From NCBI RefSeq assembly GCF_014174355.1, contig NZ_JABEQF010000012.1, positions 29,306 to 93,305 on the forward strand: a DNA stretch of 64,000 nt. Reading direction: 5' to 3'. A program made the position numbers and the translations under genes. Shown piece after piece: positions 61,457-64,000 of the stretch. The DNA is from Gluconacetobacter azotocaptans (GTDB taxonomy: Bacteria; Pseudomonadota; Alphaproteobacteria; Acetobacterales; Acetobacteraceae). The notes beneath the pieces were generated by a model, which was not told the origin of the DNA, did not search any database, and saw nothing but the letters and a program-made list of their open reading frames with translations. The stretch's first letter is position 1. Each line of letters begins with the position of its first letter.

Positions 61457-62917
61457 TCAGCGGAAAGCCGGTTCGTCAAACCCGCGTAGCTTGCGCGAAT
61501 GCAGCCGGTCCACCCCCTGCGCGCGCAGCAGGCGCATGGTCTCGACCCCGACGGTCAGGTGCTGCGCGATGCGTTCGCGGTAGAAGGCGTTCGCCATGCC
61601 GCGCAGTTTCAGTTCGCCATGCAAGGGTTTGTCGGACACGCACAGCAGCGTGCCGTACGGCACCCGGAAGCGGAAACCGTTGGCGGCGATCGTCGCGGAT
61701 TCCATGTCCACGGCAATGGATCGCGACATGTTGATCTGGGTGAACAGTTCGTTCAGCCGCAATTCCCAGTTCCGGTTGTCCGTCGTCATGACGGTGCCGG
61801 TGCGCAGGCGGGTCTTCAGTTCCGAATCGCGCAGGCCGGTCACGCGGGCCGTCACCTCCTGCAACGCCACCTGCACCTCGGCGATGGGCGGCACCGGCAC
61901 CCAGGGGGGCAGGTCGTCGTCCAGCACATGGTCGTCGCGGACATAGCCGTGGGCCAGCACGTAGTCGCCCAGCCGCTGCGTCCGGCGCAGCCCGGCGCAA
62001 TGCCCGACCATCAGCCAGCAATGCGGGCGCAGCACCGCCAGATGGTCGGTGATCGTCTTGGCGTTGGCCGGGCCGACGCCGATATTGACCAGCGTGATGC
62101 CGTCGCCGTCCGGCCGGCACAGATGGTAGGCCGGCATCTGCGGCAGGCTGCCGGCATGGGGGGGCGCCGGCGGGTCGTGCCGGCGGTGCACCTGGTCCCC
62201 CGGTTCGACGAACCGGTCGTACTCGCCGCCCAGGTCAACCTGCGCCCGGCCGTATTCGCGGAAGGCGTCGACATAGCGCTGGTAGTTGGTCAGCAGGATG
62301 AAGCGCTGGACATGGCGGGGGGACGTGCCGGTGTAGTGATGCAGCCGGGCCAGCGAATAATCGGTCCGTTCCGCCGTGAACAGGGCCAGGGGCCGGGGCG
62401 CGTCCGGCTGGGGCACGAAGGCGCAGTTGGCGATGGAATCGTCGGTGGCGCGCAGGTCGGGCAGCGCGAAATGCTGCTGCAATGTCCGCAGATCGTCCTC
62501 GGTGATCGCGGTGACGGCTTCCTCCATCACGTAGGGCAGCGGAATCGGCCGCCGCGACCGGCCCACCAGGACGGGCTGGCGGTAATGGCGCAGCAGGATG
62601 TCGATCTGTTCGTGCCAGTAATCGTGGAACAGTTCGGGCCGGGTCAGCGTCGTGCCGTAGAAGCCGGGTTCCAGCACCACGTCGAACGGCGGGCGGGCTT
62701 CCTCGGGCGGGGGGGAACGGTCCACCGGGAAGGCCAGGTAGGGATAGGTCGGCGCGGTGCCGGCACCGGCATGCCGCCGGTCGGCGAAGGCCGCGCGCAG
62801 TTCGCGCACCCCGGACTCATAGATCTCCGCAATCCGGCGCACGGCGTCGCCGGCGTCGGTGAAGGCCGTGAAATCCGTGCCGACGCGATCGCGGATCGCC
62901 GTCATGTCCTCGGCCAT
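61457..62917 (-). CDS. amn: AMP nucleosidase
   Basis: 486 residues from ATG 62917 (ATG 62905 is an alternative). Splits AMP to adenine and ribose 5-phosphate. N-terminal Amn-specific domain (residues 1-180: DFTAFTDAGDAVRRIAEIYESGVRELRAAF, PYLAFPVDRSP) and a C-terminal nucleoside-phosphorylase-like domain with NIGVGPANAKTITDHLAVLRPHCWLMVGHCAGLR and SIAVDMESATIAANGFRFRVPYGTLLCVSDKPLHGELK. The MES motif contacts ribose. Located 29 bp before the TonB-like gene ends. Confidence 0.9.
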   Translation of the reverse strand: MAEDMTAIRDRVGTDFTAFTDAGDAVRRIAEIYESGVRELRAAFADRRHAGAGTAPTYPYLAFPVDRSPPPEEARPPFDVVLEPGFYGTTLTRPELFHDYWHEQIDILLRHYRQPVLVGRSRRPIPLPYVMEEAVTAITEDDLRTLQQHFALPDLRATDDSIANCAFVPQPDAPRPLALFTAERTDYSLARLHHYTGTSPRHVQRFILLTNYQRYVDAFREYGRAQVDLGGEYDRFVEPGDQVHRRHDPPAPPHAGSLPQMPAYHLCRPDGDGITLVNIGVGPANAKTITDHLAVLRPHCWLMVGHCAGLRRTQRLGDYVLAHGYVRDDHVLDDDLPPWVPVPPIAEVQVALQEVTARVTGLRDSELKTRLRTGTVMTTDNRNWELRLNELFTQINMSRSIAVDMESATIAANGFRFRVPYGTLLCVSDKPLHGELKLRGMANAFYRERIAQHLTVGVETMRLLRAQGVDRLHSRKLRGFDEPAFR

Positions 62918-62946
62918 GCCTGTCTTCTCCCTCCGGCCCCGATCCT

Positions 62947-63948
62947 TCAACGATGGAGCAGGATGTAGTTGATCGTCAGGTCGATATCGAAATGGTTGCC
63001 GACCATGTCCGGCGGAACCGGCGGAAGCTCCGCCCCGTGGAACATGCCCGTCGTGGCGGCGTCCAGATAGTACGATCCGGACTGCCCGGTCAGGCGCACC
63101 GCTTTCACCCGCCCGCTGCGGTCCAGCACGACATGGACGGACGATGCACCGTCTTCGCCGGCGCGGGCGGCCTCCTCGGGGTAGTACATGTGGCTGCGGA
63201 TCCAGCGGTCGATCTCCTCGCCGTAATCCTCGCTGACGCCCTTGATCTGGGTCTGGGTCGAATAGGGGACGTTCAACTGCCCGTTGCGCACCGTCGGGCC
63301 GACCGACAGGTCGATCGGGCTGCCGGACCCGCCGGCCCGGCCGCGCCGCTGCCGCTGCGGGCCGGGAGACGGGGCGAAGGACAGGTCCATCGGCGAATCG
63401 AAGGGCGACGGCTGGTGCCGGGGCGCGTGCGGCCGCGCCGGGTGCGTGGTGTGGGGCGTCGGGCGGGGCGAGGCCTGGCTCGCCTGGCCGGGGCTCTGCG
63501 GCGCCGCGTTGGGCGGCGCGGTCGAGGGCTGGTCGGGCAGCGTCTGGTCCGAGGGCGTGCGCGGCAGCGGCGGCGCGGCCGGCGTCTGGGGCGTCGGCAC
63601 CGTCGGCGAGGGTGCCGAATCGCTGGGCTGGGGCTGGTCGGGCTGCGGGACATCCGGCGTAGGCTTGCTGGGCCGCGCGCTGGAGCCGCCCGCCTGGTCG
63701 GGCGAATTGCGGCCTTGCAGGCCGCTCGAGGCCGGCGGGGCGAACATCATCTCGACCGACGGGTTTTCGGGCGACGACGGCGTGCCGGCATGGTGCCGTG
63801 CGCTTTGCAGCATCACCGCCAGCAGGATCAGGTGCAACGCCACCGACACCAGCAGGACGGTGGTCACCCCCGGTTCCTCCATCGTGTCGGGCCGGACCAT
63901 CGGCGCGCCGGGCCGGCGCACGCCGCGATAGCCCTGCGGCCGCGCCAC
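62947..63948 (-). CDS. TonB-family energy transducer
   Basis: 333 residues from GTG 63948. The frame stays open to the window edge, so the true start may be further right; ATG 63900 (17 codons in) also fits. One N-terminal membrane helix (VTTVLLVSVALHLILLAVML) is followed by a long Pro/Ser/Thr/Gln linker (residues 50-200) and a C-terminal TonB-like domain: YGEEIDRWIRSHMYYPEEAARAGEDGASSVHVVLDRSGRV. It probably transfers proton-motive energy to outer-membrane receptors. ExbB/ExbD should be nearby to the right but are outside the window. Confidence 0.8.
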   Translation of the reverse strand: MARPQGYRGVRRPGAPMVRPDTMEEPGVTTVLLVSVALHLILLAVMLQSARHHAGTPSSPENPSVEMMFAPPASSGLQGRNSPDQAGGSSARPSKPTPDVPQPDQPQPSDSAPSPTVPTPQTPAAPPLPRTPSDQTLPDQPSTAPPNAAPQSPGQASQASPRPTPHTTHPARPHAPRHQPSPFDSPMDLSFAPSPGPQRQRRGRAGGSGSPIDLSVGPTVRNGQLNVPYSTQTQIKGVSEDYGEEIDRWIRSHMYYPEEAARAGEDGASSVHVVLDRSGRVKAVRLTGQSGSYYLDAATTGMFHGAELPPVPPDMVGNHFDIDLTINYILLHR

Positions 63949-64000
63949 CGGGGCCGGGCGCAGGCCCTCGCGCCCGTCCGGCCGTGCCGGCGGGGCGGGG

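Overview
The window is a high-G+C (by eye mid-60s percent) alphaproteobacterial chromosome segment. The proteins, and the hairpin repeats scattered between genes, point to an acetic acid bacterium (Acetobacteraceae, Gluconacetobacter-like). That assignment is inferred from recognised families, not from a database search. There is no rRNA, tRNA, CRISPR array, intact IS element or phage gene in view.

Layout. 0-2.1 kb: the end of odhB/sucB, then a lipoyl-domain-bearing lpdA (2-oxoglutarate dehydrogenase E2/E3). 2.3-6 kb: envelope genes (L,D-transpeptidase, a small secreted protein, an exported peroxiredoxin, a SLT/SPOR lytic transglycosylase lipoprotein). 6.2-7.9 kb: a Wzm/Wzt-type polysaccharide ABC exporter. 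7.9-16.7 kb: a minus-strand run (glycogen-debranching-like glucosidase, CorA/ZntB, deaminase plus NCS2 purine permease plus DUF3597, ahcY, M19 dipeptidase, Hsp20 behind a sigma32-like promoter). 17-20.8 kb: a fold-type-IV transaminase resembling (R)-amine transaminases, a GNAT protein, an AsmA protein. 20.9-28.3 kb: an accessory-looking island, partly A+T-richer, with a GH63-like glucosidase, two uncharacterised envelope proteins, a bestrophin-like/DUF4239 protein and a patatin lipoprotein. It also carries a 162-bp MITE with TAA duplications and a related one-ended remnant.

28.4-32.9 kb: the peroxide-stress locus, ahpC-ahpF divergent from oxyR, with a His-tailed DMT transporter coupled to oxyR. 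33.2-38.9 kb: an RND-MFP-OMF efflux operon. 39-40.2 kb: a DadA-like oxidoreductase. 40.3-47 kb: a six-gene operon in which every junction overlaps by 4 nt; it joins a polysaccharide deacetylase and a DUF4015 glycosidase-like protein to a complete HlyD/ABC/permease/OMF exporter. 47-50 kb: hflX, dps and two small proteins. 50-53.7 kb: a divergent pair of polytopic membrane proteins (GT87 and a GT-C-like protein) around an A+T-rich gap. 53.8-58.8 kb: an acidic small protein, then wrbA-yceI-cytochrome b561-yceI, a LysR regulator divergent from pirin, and a DoxX remnant. 58.8-61 kb: the nitric-oxide module (hmp-DUF488 divergent from nsrR, with two NsrR-like palindromes). 61-64 kb: thioesterase, AMP nucleosidase and a TonB-like protein running towards the right edge.

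Themes. Much of the window concerns the envelope and stress defence: three export/efflux systems, several carbohydrate-active enzymes, and linked redox regulons (OxyR, NsrR, LysR/pirin). The best candidates for something undescribed are the 40.3-47 kb deacetylase/glycosidase/ABC-export operon, the OxyR-coupled histidine-tailed transporter, and the mobile-element-scarred island at 21-28 kb.
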